Positions 39,885 through 52,305 are shown, counted from the stretch's first letter. The stretch: DNA of 64,000 nt from Cyanophora paradoxa (GCA_004431415.1 QPMI01000494.1:1-64000), one strand, 5' to 3'. Numbers and translations are program-made. The notes: generated by a model from the sequence alone, not told the origin.

Positions 39885-41496
39885 CGCCCGAGACACTGAG
39901 TGCTATGGAAGCCCGCCGTGCAAATCGAGATGCGCGTCGACCTCTCCGCTGGCGTGCGTAGGCTGCTGCTGCTGCTGCTGCTGCTGTCGGCGCTGCAGGT
40001 GGTGCAGCTGGTGCTGCGCGAGATACGCGAATGCCGCGCTCCCGTCCGCCGCGAATTGCGCCCGCGCGCTCCGCTCGCCCCTGTGCGAGATGGCCGTGGC
40101 GTGCATGGTAGACGTCGACGCAGATTGCGCACTCAACGTCAATGAGCAGGTTGCGAATTGCTGCCTGTACCCCCCTTCGGCGGCGAAACGCACATCGTCG
40201 ACTTCGGCGTCGACGTCGCTGGATAAGCTTTAAGCGCCTCTAGGACCCGCGATCCGACGGCCTAGCGCCGGCTGCGCCGCTAGCGCTGCTTGGCGAGCTC
40301 GGACGTCGACAACCGAGCTCGGACCCAGCGCTACGCTAGCGCCGGCGCCGCGGCCGCGCCACTTGCGCTAGCGCGCGCGCTGCTGCAATTGCATGCGCAA
40401 GCGGCCCTGCAGCTGCAGCTGCAGCTGGCCGGCGAAGTTGATCATGATGCTCGATGCATATGCGCGCGCGTGCACGTGCCGAGCGTCATGATCAACTGCA
40501 GCCGCGCGCGCGGCGGCCGGCGCCGCCGCCGCAGCGCGGCAGACTCGACCTCGTCCATGCAGCTGCAGATCTGGACCGATTGGGCCCTGACGCGGCGCGC
40601 GTGCGGCCGTCCTTCAACAGCTGCGCGCGCGCGCGTGCGCCGACACTAGGAGAGACCCCCCCTTATAACATACATGTTAGCTACATAGATACGCTGCTAT
40701 CTATATTACATCTATATTAGCCTTCACAGAGAAGTATAAGAGTTTGCCGCGGACCTTCAACAGCTGCGCCCGCGTGCGCCGAACGCGTACGAGGCGCCCC
40801 GCGGCCGCGCGCGGCGCTAGCGCTCGAGCTCGGCCCGCGCGCGGCGCCGGCGCCCGGCGGCCTGGCGCTCGCTCGTACTTCAGCCCGGCCTCCACAGGAG
40901 CCGCGCGGCGCCGGCGCCCGGCGGCCTGGCGCTCGCTCCGTGCTCGTACACGGCCTCCTGCCTGCCCGGCCGGCCCATGGCCAGCCAAGCCCGGCAAACC
41001 AACCTGAGCCAAACCAACCCGTCCCGATCTGCGGCCCGCTATCGTAGAGGTACATGTACAGCCCAGCGGCCATAAGCGACGGGTCGCGCGACGGGCAGGT
41101 TGTAACCCTGAGATGAATGTGAGCGAATTTCGAATATTATGGACAAGTATATATTACATCGTTGATCTACAAGCACTCTATACGACCGACCCCATATAGA
41201 CTGCTGATATCGACTGCTAAGACGATCAAAATTCTACCCGAGCGAAAACGTCGAGGGCCAGCTAGAGCGTCCCATCAACCGGGCGTGAACCGAGCGAAGA
41301 CAAAATTATGCGAAAAGGAACAAGAAGCTGATTGTGAAGGAAAAGCGAATTGAAGCGAAAAATGTCCTGGATGTACGTACAGGGGGTCCGAGGACGGGCG
41401 AACTGACTGACCGAGGGACTAGCACTCGCTCACCGAGTCACGGACTCGGCAGTGGTGCGGAGGCAGCCGGGCCGGGCCAGGCCGGCGGCCGCCCTC
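39885..41496. other. spacer upstream of the transporter with GC-rich repeats
   Basis: No gene is supported. It contains a CTG/CAG run (39,965-39,985) and palindromic GCAGCTGCAGCTG stretches (40,405-40,430). A CCTTCAACAGCTGCGC block occurs at 40,611 and 40,750. A tandem GCCGGCGCCCGGCGGCCTGG pair lies at about 40,846 and 40,911, and AT-rich DNA at 41,110-41,370. Long open frames here read as low-complexity Ala/Arg/Gly on both strands and are not convincing. Confidence 0.45.
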
Positions 41497-41946
41497 TCAC
41501 TTGGGCGAGTTGCCGCCGCTCTTTTTGGACGAGTAGCGGGCGCCCTCGGAGCGGAGGCAGTCGCGGATGGTCACGTAGTCGTCCTCGTGCTCCTCGGCAT
41601 GGGCATGGGCCTGCTGCGCGTGGAGCTTCGTCACGTGCCCGCCCCGCGCCGACGCCTCTGCGAGCGAGCGAAGGAAGGCCGCGGTTACGTTAGGATAGGG
41701 TAGGGTAGACTGAAGCGGTCGGCGGCGGGCGGGCCGGACGCACTGTTGGCAGGAGAGTCGGCCGCGCCGTTCTCGCGGTAGGGCGGAAGGCGCGCGCGGC
41801 CGCCGGCCGAGGGCGAGTCGAGGAGGACGTCCTGTGCGCGGAAACGATCGGCGCGGGTTCGGGGGCGCCGGGAGACGATCGGCCGCGATCTTGGGCGAGG
41901 AGAGACTCACCCGAAGGGTGTTGACCGAGGCCTCGGCGTGTTCCAT
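41497..41946 (-). CDS. small three-exon gene of unknown function (94 residues)
   Basis: Model: ATG 41,946-41,911 (MEHAEASVNTLR, GTGAGT donor), exon 2 41,831-41,744 ([20 protein letters not shown]), exon 3 41,657-41,497, ending EHEDDYVTIRDCLRSEGARY, SSKKSGGNSPK and TGA. Phases fit without internal stops and both acceptors are CAG. The middle is His/Ala-rich (KLHAQQAHAHAEEH) and probably helical; there is no signal or membrane segment. It is divergent from the aminotransferase gene with about 680 bp between starts, so the two may share a promoter region. Family not recognised; coding status rests on the splice fit. Confidence 0.6.
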   Translation of the reverse strand: MEHAEASVNTLRVSLSSPKIAADRLPAPPNPRRSFPRTGRPPRLALGRRPRAPSALPRERRGRLSCQQCVRPARRRPLQSTLPYPNVTAAFLRSLAEASARGGHVTKLHAQQAHAHAEEHEDDYVTIRDCLRSEGARYSSKKSGGNSPK

Positions 41947-42623
41947 GGCAGAGGATCTTGATTGAGATCTGCGTACGTACGCGGCCCGATCAGGCTCGAG
42001 CTCGGCGCACGATCGGGCCCGATCTAGATCACGGCGGTCACGGCTGTCAAGGCGGTTATGGCGGCTCTCTGAAGCGGTTGGAAGGCGGCCGATGGCGGAA
42101 TCGGCCAAACTTCGCCGTGGCCGTCCGCAAGCCGGGCGGGCGCGGGGCTGCGAGGGCAAGGGCGAGGCAGCTTCGGCGCACCGGCTACGAACTGGAGGGC
42201 GGCTGCGCGGAAGAACGGCGGAAGCTTTTGTGGCGCGGGCTCAAGTTTGGGCGTCTCCTTACTTTGAGGGGGGGGGGGTTCCGATCACGCTACCGGTTTA
42301 TAAAGTGGCGGTCAAAATCGTGGCTCCTCCAGGGCCGTGACTCCCGGCGGGGGGCCAGTCCAGGAGGGGTACGTACACCAATAGCGAGCCGGTCGATCTC
42401 TGGCAGAGCGCTGCAGCCTGCAGCTGTTGAGACGTTCTCTCGCGCTCTGTCTCTCGAGCGCGGGATGCGCGTGCGATGTCGGCCGCGGGATGCGCACGCG
42501 ACCGACCGCGGCCGAACGGGCGACTGCGGATCGCAAGATGCCCGTGACGTCGACAGGGCCCAGGCGCGGTCGATTTGTATATCGCGCATCGGACTGTCTC
42601 CTGACTTGTGCGGCGCAGCAGCA

Positions 42624-45600
42624 ATGGCGTTCTCCGTCCCACCGCCGCATCCAGCTGCGGCTGCAGCAGCCGCGGGGGCAGTCAGCTCTAGCGCTGGCGC
42701 CCGGACGCAGACGATCGATCGCATCATCGGCTCCCGTCGCGATGCGCTCGCGGCCGGTTTCCGCGGCCGCGGGCGGCCGGCGCGCGCTGTCTGGAGCGCG
42801 GGCGGGCGGCAGACCACGAGCTTCGCCTTCCGTGTCCAGTGCAGCGCCAGCAATCGCGGGGCCGAGGTCTCGGTCTCCAACCTGGGGTACCTCTTCCCCA
42901 ACGACGCGACCGCGCTCACAAACGTACGCACGCGCACGCGTACGCGCACGCGCCCGCAAGGCCGGTGCCGCGCGCGCGCGCGCCCGCTGTGCGACACTGA
43001 CACTGACGGGTGCCGACGCGCCGCAGGGCTCGTCGAACGCCGGCTCGTCGGGCTTGTCCGCGCGGGGCCGCTCCCTAAAGCCACTCACAAAGGCGAGCGA
43101 GCGAGAGCGAGCCGCTGAGCCGCTGCCCGCGCTGCTCCGATCCATCGCTGCTCCGCTGCTCCGCTCACACCGCCGCCCGCCGGCCCGCGCAGGTGATGGA
43201 GCGTGTCCAGCCGATCGTGGAGGCGGTGCAGAAGAACCCCTACGACGCGAGCTCGAACCCCGGCGGCGTCATTGACATGGGCCTGGCCCAGAGCCGCCTC
43301 GCGTACGCCCCCACTGCTTCAGTGAGTCGCGGTCCAACTCCGGACTCACGATCTCCACCGACTCAGGTGGGACCTACTCAAGGAGGGGGTATCGGGCCCC
43401 CGCGGCCTCACGACCCTCCACGCCTACTACGGGCCGGTGCCCCGTACCCCCCTCCGCATTCTTCCCCCCCCCCGCAACTCGAGCCCTACCCGCCAGTACC
43501 GCGGCCTGGCCTCTTTCCGAGCCTCCCTCGCCCCCTTTCTCGAGACCTTCCTCGGGTGCGGTACCCCTGCCTTCATCCCGCCCCACCCCACCCTTCCCTG
43601 ACCCTGAACCCCCCCCCCCCCCCACCCGGGCCATCCCCCAGGGCGGCCGTGCGACCGGACGACCTGATCCTGGCCCCGGGTACCACCGGCGCGATCGACG
43701 CGCTCGCGAACGTGCTCTTCGACGCGGGTTCGAACCCCCGGGGGCCCGTTTCCTCCAATTCGATCCGCAAGCGTTTAACGCTGTACCCCGCAGGGGACGC
43801 GATCCTACTGGCGGCGCCCTACTACTACTACTTCGACGTCGACCTCTCCTACCGTGCCCAGGTACCGTGCCCCCCTTCACTTGCCCTGTACCCCCTCTAT
43901 TCTAGATCTATCCCTGATCATACGACTCGCGATCTGCAGCTCCGGCTTGTGCCTGTGAAGACGGACCCTTCCTCGGGTACCCCCTTCCTATCTCCTCCCC
44001 CCCCCTTCCCGAGCTTCCCTGAGCTTTTTTTTCCTCAGGGTTCGCGTGGCGACCCGAGGACTTCGAAGCGACGCTGGAGGCAGCGGAAGCGTGCGAGCTC
44101 AGATCAGATCTGATCTGATCCGATTCGATCTGAGGTCTGATCCGATCCGAATTCGATCAGGGCCGGCCTTCGTGTGAAGGGCATCCTCGTCTGCAACCCC
44201 GATAATCCCCTCGGCCGCACCGTCACCCGCGAGCAGGTGTACCCCCCGCGTCTATCCTGTACCCCCCGCGCGCCTGTCATATACCCCCTTAACCCCCCTC
44301 CCCCCTCCCATCAGCTGAGCGGCCTGATGGACCTCTGCGTTCGCCGCGGCCTGCACCTGATCTCCGACGAGGTCTACGCGAACAAGCGCGTACCCCGGCC
44401 CCGTTCCCCCCCCCCCCCCCCCGCCTTGCCCTCCACCCCCCCCTTGCCCTCTTCATTCTGACCGGAGGAGCCCGCGCCGCGCTGCAGCGTGCACGGGGCG
44501 GCCGGGGGCGAGTTCGTCTCTGCGTGGGAGGTCCGTTCCGGGAGGGGGTAGAGGGGGCGGGGCTGGGCCCCGAAGCTAGCTAGCTATCGAAGGGCCTGCC
44601 GGTCGTGGCGCGGCGGTCCGTGCTTGGGCGAGCGGCGCCGAGGCTGGAGCGCCTGGTCCCCGGAGGGACTCGGCTCAGATCTGATCTGATCTGATCTGAT
44701 CTGATCCGACCCAGGTCGCCGCCGGCTCCCCCGCCGAGCAGCGCGTCCACGTCGTGCGCCCCGTACCCCTCCCCTTCCCCCATTCCCGCCCCTCAGGGCC
44801 TTCCGCCTCCCGCTGAGCCCGGTACCCCTCTGGCAGGCCTGGGGCTTCTCGAAGGACTTCGGGCTCTCGGGGTACCGCGTCGGTGCGCTGCTCAATCGCG
44901 GGGTACTACGTTTCCAGGGGCCCTCAGCTTATTATAATTGATTTTAACTCTCCGCTTGTGCCGCCCTCTGTCCGAGGCCGCTCTGTGCATAAAACAAACG
45001 CCCTTTCTGAAAATATAAATAGAAAGCCTCCACGATCGACCCCCACTGGGCCCGCCCGCGAGGAAGCCGTGAAGGCATCGCCGTACCCCCTGCCCCACCT
45101 CCTCCCCTCCCCTCCTCCGGGCCTAGCCCCGGACCCCGGGCCCCGGCCCCTTTCGCTCTCTGTGATAGGGCCCCCTCCCCTCCCTTCCCCCTCCCCCCCC
45201 CTCTCTCTGAAACACTTTCGCCGCAGGCGTCGCGGCGTCGCGGAACGGGGCGGCGGTGGAGGCGATGAGCACGCTCTCCCGCTTCTCCGGCGTATCCTCC
45301 GACACCCAGGCGCGCCCCGCCCCTTATATTCGCGCCTTCAAACCCAGCAGCTCGGCCGCCCTTCTTAGCTTAGAATATAGATTTGCCATCTACTCTTATT
45401 ACGCCAAGCTTAAGACGGGCGCCTGAGGGCGTCTCCTCCGACACCCAGGCGCGCCCCGCCCTAAGCTCGTAACCCCTATTCCCTTCGACATATAGGCACG
45501 TAACTTAAGCACGTAAACGTCCGTCCGAATCGCCTCTGGAATCGCCAGCTTGGCTTCTCATCCCCCTCATCTCATCTCTTAAGAGAAAGGGAATCCTCTA

Positions 45601-47502
45601 AGGATTCCCTTATAATATGTATACCCGCGCCCCGCCAGCAGCTTGGGCGCCCCGTCTTGGGGCCCCTGGTGGTGGCGGACGCCGGGCCCCTTCAGCTCTT
45701 AAGGATTCCCTTACACCCGCGCCCTCACACCCAGCAGTCTTAAGCTTAGAATATACTCTTGTTCTCTTACCGGCCCTTACAACCGCGCCCTCACACCTTC
45801 CTCTTATCTCTTACGCTCAGAATATACTCTTGCGGGCGCCCTTACAACCGCGCCCTCACACCTTCCTCTTATCTCTTACGCTCAGAATATACTCTTGCGG
45901 GCGCCCTTACAACCGCGCCCTCACACCTTCCTCTTATCTCTTACGCTCAGAATATACTCTTGCTCTCTTACCGGCGTCTAAGCTTGCTATCTCTCTCGTC
46001 CGGGCAGGCGACGCTGGGGCCGCTGGTGGCGGACGTCGGGCACGCCCTCCGGTTCCTGCGTACCCACCAGGTCCCCTTCCCCCCCCTCTCCCCTCCCCCC
46101 TCCCCCCTCCCCCTTCCGCGCTTCCCGCGGCGCGGCGCGCGCCGGCGGGCGAGGGCTCCTCCCTCCGCCTCTCTAGCCCCTAGCCTCTCTAGGGTGGCCG
46201 GGGCCGGGGCCGGGGCCGGGGGTCAAAGCCTGGGCCGGGGCCGGGGCGCCGGAGCGCGCGCCGGCGGGGCGCGCGCCGGCGGGCGATCGCGAGGGCTCCT
46301 CCCTCAGCCTCTCTAGCCCCCTAGCCTCTCTAGCCTCTCTAGCCTCCAAGCCTGTCCTCAAGGGCTCCCCGCGAGCTCCCCGGTCTCTAGTCGGTCTCTA
46401 CCCCTCCAGTCCTCTGCGAGCTCCTCCCCTCCCCCGCCCCCCCCCCCCCCCCCCCCCTAGCGCTTCCCTCGCTTTCACTACCCACGCACTGTCTACGCCC
46501 TTTCCCCCTCCTTTCCTCCTCCTCCCCGCTCTCCTCCGGCCCCGACCTCCCCGCCACCCTTTCCCTCACTCTCCTTCACCCTCATGCCTCTCGCCTCCGT
46601 TTTCCTCTCTTCTCCCCCCTCCTTTGTCCGGGTACCCTGTTCTGAGATTCCGGTACCCCGGCCCCCAGACGCGGCTGCTGGAGGCGTACGACCAGGTCCA
46701 GGAGCTCCTCGAGGAGCTGGGGGTACGTGCCCCTTTCCCGCTTGCCCCCCCCCCCACCCCCGCAACCCTCCCTCCGCGCGCTCACCTGAGATCTGATCAG
46801 GTGCCCTACGTGCCGGCGAGCGCGGGTCCCTTCGTCTGGGCCCGCCTTGCCCCCCACGCCCAAGTGCGCACGCGCCCGGAGCCCCCACCTTAGCCTAAGA
46901 GAAGAACAACTCGACATCTAATTTCGACTACACTACACTCTTTGAGACGGAGAATCAAGCGCCCTCCGCTCGCCTCGCGCCTACCCCTGAGACTCCCAGC
47001 CTCCTTCGCGCCCACCCCGTCCCGTCCCCCCCCTTCCGGACTCACCAGCAGTCCGGCCGGCCGGACTGGGGGTACCAGACGTTCGAGGAGGAGCAGGCCT
47101 TCCTCGGGGCGCTGGCGGCTGAGGGCGTCTACGTCATGCCCGGCTCCATGTTCCACTGCCCCCGTGCGCCCGCCCGCCCCCCGCCCCCGTCCATGGCCAC
47201 CCAAGCTAGTTACGATAATAGACGCGGCCGGACGCGGAGGCCTGAGCTTCCTTAGCTTCTAGACTTCTTAGGGCTTCCTAGCCTTCCTAACTAAGATAAT
47301 AGACTTCCTAGCGGCCTCTTTATTTATTCATCGCGGCCCCTCCAAAGCTTGGCTCAGCTTGACGGCTGCACTGCGCGCGCACCGTCCCGTCCGCCTCCTC
47401 TCAGAGCCCGGCAGGTTCCGCATCGTTTTCGCCCACAGGGACGCCGCCCTCGCCGAGGGCCTCCGCAGGCTTGGTCGCGTCGTCCGCGCCTCAGCGGCTT
47501 AG
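42624..47502 (+). CDS. PLP-dependent class I/II aminotransferase, ACC-synthase-like, about 19 exons
   Basis: Fold type I PLP enzyme closest in motifs to 1-aminocyclopropane-1-carboxylate synthases and related aminotransferases. Exon 1 is 42,624-42,923 (MAFSVPPPHPAA), exon 2 43,027-43,092 ending in an apparent GC donor. Exon 3 from 43,193 reads VMERVQPIVEAVQKNPYDAS and IDMGLAQ. Further exons carry WDLLKEGVSG, YRGLASFRASLAPFLETFLG, PDDLILAPGTTGAIDALAN, AILLAAPYYYYFDVD, ILVCNPDNPLGRTV (44,180-44,235) and LISDEVYAN. AWGFSKDFGLSGYRVGAL holds the PLP-binding Lys at 44,852-44,854. Then come AMSTLSRFSGVSSDTQ, ATLGPLVADVGHALRF, VPYVPASAGPFVWARL, GVYVMPGSMFHC, and last EPGRFRIVFAHR with the substrate-carboxylate Arg; TAG 47,500-47,502. 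Whether it makes ACC from S-adenosylmethionine or transaminates another substrate is undecided. The N-terminal 100 residues are not conserved. Confidence 0.87.
45428..45461 (+). repeat. echo of exon end GVSSDTQ plus donor in aminotransferase
   Basis: GGCGTCTCCTCCGACACCCA plus GGCGCGCCCCGCCC repeats 45,289-45,322 with one change, 139 bp downstream in the intron. A degraded copy of the next exon (LGPLVADVG) lies at about 45,640-45,685, upstream of the true exon at 46,007. Confidence 0.85.
45776..45968 (+). repeat. 65-bp tandem repeat, three units, in aminotransferase intron
   Basis: Units beginning CTTACAACCGCGCCCTCACA start at 45,776, 45,841 and 45,906. They contain CTTCCTCTTATCTCTTACGC and AATATACTCTTGC and are nearly identical; a partial unit precedes them. 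Confidence 0.85.
46437..46457 (+). repeat. 21-base C run in aminotransferase intron
   Basis: Sense-strand C tract; others in the same gene at 43,611-43,623 and 44,406-44,422. Same sense-strand base as the G runs on the plus strand of the minus-strand genes. Confidence 0.8.
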
Positions 47503-47645
47503 CTAACTCTGATCATGAACGTGGATACCGATTATGATAGCGTGCAGCTCTAGAGATCTTGACCGCAAGCTTGAATGCCCGCAGATTCAGAATGCTCTAT
47601 AGCTAGCTAGACTTGACAAATAGACAAATATGCACGTACAAGCTG

Positions 47646-47742
47646 CACCCACAGGGAGGCCGCCCTGGCCGAGGGCCTCCGCCGCGTAGCCGCCGCCGTC
47701 CGCGCCTCCCGCGCCGGCGCTGCGCACGCGCATGCGCAGTAG
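47646..47742 (+). pseudogene. duplicate of the terminal aminotransferase exon
   Basis: CCCACAGGGAGGCCGCCCTG onward reads HREAALAEGLRRVAAAVRAS and ends at TAG 47,740-47,742. It parallels the true ending HRDAALAEGLRRLGRVVRAS at 47,431-47,502. It starts with a usable CAG acceptor, so it could serve as an alternative last exon, or it is a recent local duplicate. The rest of 47,503-48,175 shows nothing else. Confidence 0.8.
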
Positions 47743-48175
47743 CCGGGTCGCTATATAGCCAGCTAGCTATAGCGCCCCACGTAGCAAGGCCAGCAGAATC
47801 AGAAAGCTCTATTGCTAGCTAGATTTGTCAAATATATGCACGTTCAAGTCGCTGCTGAGATGCCGCAGTGCACCTAAAGTCATCGCAATGCTCCTAGTTA
47901 ATATACAGTGTTCCTGCCGTCGTTCAACGGTTGTGCTCCTGACCTTGAGCTCCGTATACGTTCGCGTGTGGGGGGCTACAATTCGAGCGGCGAGCTCGAG
48001 ATCGATCCCAAGTTAAGAGGCCGCTATATTAAGAGAGAGATAAAGAGATAAAGAGGAGGCCAGGGCAACGTCGTATGGCGAGCTCGTCGAATTCAGTTCT
48101 TCGAATATTAATTTGAGCACAATTCTGATCATGATCACTTGCACAGGCATCTAAGATATTTATATTTATTGAAGC

Positions 48176-50230
48176 CTAAGCACTATCTACGACATTCGCA
48201 ACATCGCCGGTCTTTTCTGCGGGCGTCAAAAGTCCCCCTTGAAGGCTCTGGCTTGGCCCGAGCTTGGCGCTTTCGGGAATGTAAGGAATTCCCGCGAAAA
48301 CGAGCTCCTCGATTCCACATTCGTTCGTTCCGCGCCTGCGGCCGAAAATGAGCCGCCGGTCCATCGATATCCTAAAGAATTCTAATCCTAAAGACCCCAG
48401 CCGTACCGAATCCTAAGAAACCAAAAGACTCATAAATGAGCGCATTTACATACGCACCGAATCCTAAAGAAGCCATTCTCACCCCACCACGAACCCCAGC
48501 TGTTCTGCACAATCCCTGTCGCAATTTATGAATTCTCGAGACTAACAGTACGGGATTCCTGCCGCATGGAAAAACTCGAGACTTACAGTACGGGATTCCA
48601 TTTTCTGTGCCCCAGCCGACAAACTGCGAGATGCACGGAAATGCGCGTGCTTAATGTCCATAGCGAGCGAGCGCCGCAAGGCTCGCGCTTGAGGCGGACC
48701 TTGACGGCATGCCAGCCATGATTCTTTATCTCATCCTCGCCCTTGTGGTATATTCCGCTCTTGTAGTGCATGAAGTCATCGAACATAACGTAGCCCGCTG
48801 CGGTGCCGGCCACGGCGGTTGAATATTGATATTGCGAACATGAGCGCATACGTTGTTTAAAAACGCCCATTCATGTATATTGAACCATCGCAGGCGCACT
48901 TTGCACTGGTCCGCGCTGGTAAATCTCCCGCATTATTGGCTCTACCCCCAGCTCCAATGACGTCTCAATCTGTGCGCACAGCAGGTGTTATTCTATTGCA
49001 GAGTAAACGCATATGCATTGCAGAATAATATGCTTTGCCTTGAAAAAGTCAGAGGCGTAGTATTTCTCGAATTTCACGCCAGCAGCCAAATCGCCGGTGC
49101 ACTTGCGCGGGCACTTAACCACGTGAGCTTGGTACGGGTTGCACGCTTCGGTGGTAACGCCCTGCTCTTGTAGATACCGCCACGCCTGGGGCAGCTCTCT
49201 GCGCTGTTTATAAGCCAGGTGTCTGCATACATATATATCACAGGCCGATCGCGAGGGGACGGAGCGCACGCTCCGTGGCAGCCCTCTCCCTCCTTGTCGC
49301 AAGAGACTGCGCGAGGTCGGGAGTCGTCTCGAATTCGAAATGTACGTATAATATAAATAATTATAATGAAACGGCCGGTGATTGCGCACTCATGTATTCA
49401 GGCGACAGGGTCACGTCGATCTCTCCGCCGCTGTCAATGAAGAGGCGGTCTGCAAGCACGCCTGTTGCGCTAATCGCCCAACAGGATCCACAGTCTCCTG
49501 CAGAAATCGCGTGCGTGTAATTAGTTAGAAAATAAACTGCAACGTTATCCAACGTATGTTCACACCCTGGTCCACTACAGGATGCACAGCTCCGGGCCAC
49601 CGCTCCCGGGCTAATACAAGCGACGTTGTGATCGATATCGTTAGTAGGATGTGGCTTATAATAATATATAATTATATGAGCGTATACGTAGGTTTGTTCG
49701 TAAAATCACGTGCACGGGCATATGCATGACACACCGTCGAAGAACGGGGGAAGTACAACGCCACTGGACGTGGCAGATGCAGGCTTATCATCGCTGCGTG
49801 TACTGATGCGTACGCTGGCTCCAAAGCTAGCGTTCCCGGTGCGCATCCCGGCCTGCGCGACGCAATGCGAGTCATGCATATGAGAAAAACTTTTGCACTG
49901 CCCGCGACATGCATGTGCATGATCATGAGCGCTGACCAGCTTTGCAAACTCTGCCCGGCCCCATCCTTTGAACTGCGGGTACTCTGTGGACTGCCAGTGC
50001 TTTTCTGCAGGCTTGCGACATGTGCGCATGTCACCCCGCTCGCCTCGCAAGCCGGCGCCGCTTCTTGATCCGAGCCCATCGGGGCACGCATGCGCGGCGC
50101 TAGCTGCGGCAACTACGGAAGAGGTTTCGGTGCCGGCGCGTACTTGTACGAGCTCTCCGACGATTGCGAGGAACATGATCGCGATCGCAGCTGCAGCTGG
50201 CAATTGCAACGGCGATGTCGACGTATACAT
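48176..50230 (-). CDS. secreted papain-family (C1A) cysteine peptidase, cathepsin B/X-like, about 10 exons
   Basis: A lysosomal or secreted protease. ATG 50,230 opens a signal peptide (PAAAAIAIMFLAIVGELVQV), then a pro-region ending LPPFFD at 49,735. Next exons: RERWPGAVHPVVDQG (about 49,613-49,562) and GDCGSCWAISATGVLADR, with the nucleophile Cys codon at 49,481-49,483. Then SPEYMISCDKEGEGCHG, AWRYLQEQGVTTEACNPYQA, PIMREIYQRGPVQ, and GYVMFDDFMHYKSGIYHKG. NHGWHAVKF carries the catalytic His at 48,709-48,711, and VGWGTENGIPYWIVQNSWGS the Asn at 48,502-48,504. Last is RRGTNECGIEELVFAGIPYI, typical of cathepsin B. The chain continues about 35 residues past the usual end (SAKLGPSQSLQGGLL...) to a stop at 48,176. 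Donors are GTGCGC or similar. All catalytic residues are present, so it is probably active; the subtype is less certain. Confidence 0.87.
48534..48559 (-). repeat. echo of exon end GIPYW plus donor in peptidase gene
   Basis: TCTCGAGACTAACAGTACGG plus GATTCC repeats 48,574-48,599 (exon end with GTAAGT donor) 40 bp downstream. In the copy the donor reads GTTAGT. Confidence 0.8.
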
Positions 50231-52305
50231 CAGCGCGGAGCGACATTGATGTCGCGCGCTGCAGCGCTGACGCTCATCGCGATCGCTCACGTCAACGTGC
50301 ATATAACCGGCAGCTGCCTTCGGGGGGCGGGCCTCCGCCTGCACGCCCAGCCGCATGTGCACCTGCATACTAAAACTATGTATATACGCAAATATTTACG
50401 TATGCTTACGTATACGTAAACGCAAACTCAAACGCAACGCGCAATGTGCCAGCAGCCAGGGCCAGGCCTGAGGCTTCGTGATCGGCTGCTGCAGCTGTAC
50501 TAAGCTGTAGTCGAAGTTAACGTTGCACTCTATAGCTTGCTATACAGCCTATACTGCGCACGCTATACTGGTAGTGCTGCGCACGCGCGACCGTCGGATC
50601 GTCCGGACGCCGCGGACCCAAATTAAACGAGCTCGAGCTCGGCGACCCGGACCGCGAAACTCGCTCTATACTAGTAGACTCCAGACTCCCGGACCGTCGG
50701 AAGGACCCGCCGGGCCGGAGACGGGCCAGATCGCGCGGAGACGGCCCGGAGACTGGGCCGGATCCGGAGTTCGATTGCGATGAGCGTCCGCTGCCGGGCC
50801 GCGTCCGGTGTCCAGGCTAGCCTACTAGGCTAGTATACGTAGCTCACTGAGTCACCTTGCGCGGGCTCAGGCTGCGGCCGCTGCGCAGCTGCGCGCCAGG
50901 CTGGCCGCGCCCGGGGCCTCCGCCGCCGGACCGTCGGACCGCCGGGCCGGTCCGGCCGCCGCCGGGCTCCGAGTCTCCGATCGACTCGGCGATGCCATGA
51001 TGATGACATTGATGAGTCGACGTCCGATGACTCCAATGAGTCCGATCCGACTCGGCGATGCATGATATCGATCCGATGATCGTTCGAATTTCCAATCGAT
51101 ATCCCGCCGGGCCGGCCGCGGGCCGCGGCCGCCGGGCCCGGGCCCCGGGGCCGCGAATCCCGCGATGAGTCGATGACCCGATGATCGCCCGTGCCACGGT
51201 GATCCTGAGTCATGCGGCTCGAGCTCATCATGGCATGCCCGGCGGCCATGATGAGTCTCATGACGCGCGCCGTTTCGAGTTCGTGCGTCTCTTTCGCATC
51301 GAACCGAACGCGTGAAACTTACCCGCTGCCGGCCCGCCGGGCCGGGCCCGGCCGCGGCGGGCCGCCGCCGGCCCGCCGGGCCGCGCCGGCGCCGGCCCGC
51401 CGCGGCCGCCGCCTTTTTTCCGAGTTCATCGCAAGAATTTGCAAAAAAACCTTCTTTTTTTGAACACTGATCGCAAGATTTGCCAAGTTGGACGGATCAA
51501 GATCGCACGAGCCTCGGCGGGCGCCGGCGGCCCGGCGGTCCCGGCGGGGGTTCAACAGTTCAACGTCAACGCGCACCGTCGCAATTGCCTCAAGGAGTCA
51601 GACCTCATGCGGCATGCCGCACTGCGCACTGCGGCATGCGGCATGCATATGCATCATGGCCCCCCGGGATTCATGGGCGATCATTGCGGCAGCCGGGTGC
51701 CAGGCTGCCAGCCGCCCGCACTGCCGCAGTGCGGCAGTGCGCCGCGCCGACAGTTACTAAGTTAGTGCGCTGACCGTCGGACAGTTCAATGAGTTAGCTG
51801 AGCGCGTGACCGCACTATAGCTACTACGCGGCACTAGTACTGTCACCGCAGCCGGTGTCCGGTCTAGATCTGCGCTTCTCGACAGCAGGCTGACTCGGTG
51901 AAGCTTGCCGCGATTCCTCCTGGCCTGCCTTGCATCGCTTCTTAGGGAGGGAACCTTGAAGAGCTCTATATAGCTAGCGGCCTCCAGGCTAGGCCCAGGA
52001 ATTCGTCCAGCTTTCTTTACACCGCGCCAAGTTCAAGGTGCGCTCGCGATTATCGGGCCGGCCTTGACTGCGGCCGCGGGAGCACTGCGTATATGCGTGT
52101 ATATGTACGGCTGAATGAGATCTAGTTCTAGAGCGGATATCGATCCACACGCACGGCGCGCGCATCATTCACATTGCATCCTACCAGTATACGTATACGT
52201 ACATGTTTACTAGGCTAGGACGCGTTATAAATTATAAATATATATACTGTTATATACAATTTATAGAAGAAGTTGAGGCACCTAACTCGAGCGTGCGCTG
52301 GGCAG
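50231..52305. other. 2-kb divergent spacer between peptidase and acetyltransferase genes
   Basis: No gene is supported. It is rich in palindromic words and CCGG/CGCG tracts (50,630-51,180, 51,330-51,415), with GCATGCCGCAC-type repeats near 51,610-51,660. It must contain the promoters of both flanking genes, but I see no clear element beyond AT-rich patches (52,200-52,265). Confidence 0.45.

Noticed and set aside
39903-40193. poly-Gln frame upstream of the ABC transporter
   Set aside because: A CTG/CAG run gives the Gln tract. The transporter reads well from ATG 39,884, and no phase-compatible donor links this segment.
40717-41073. 118-residue minus-strand frame starting MAAGLYMYLYDSGPQ
   Set aside because: It has an ATG and a few plausible residues, but the rest is a translated GC tandem duplication (40,846/40,911); no domain or splice support.
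41958-43118. 386-residue plus-strand frame across the aminotransferase start
   Set aside because: The part before ATG 42,624 is Arg/Gly-rich low complexity and overlaps the divergent promoter; only 42,624-42,923 is used as exon 1.
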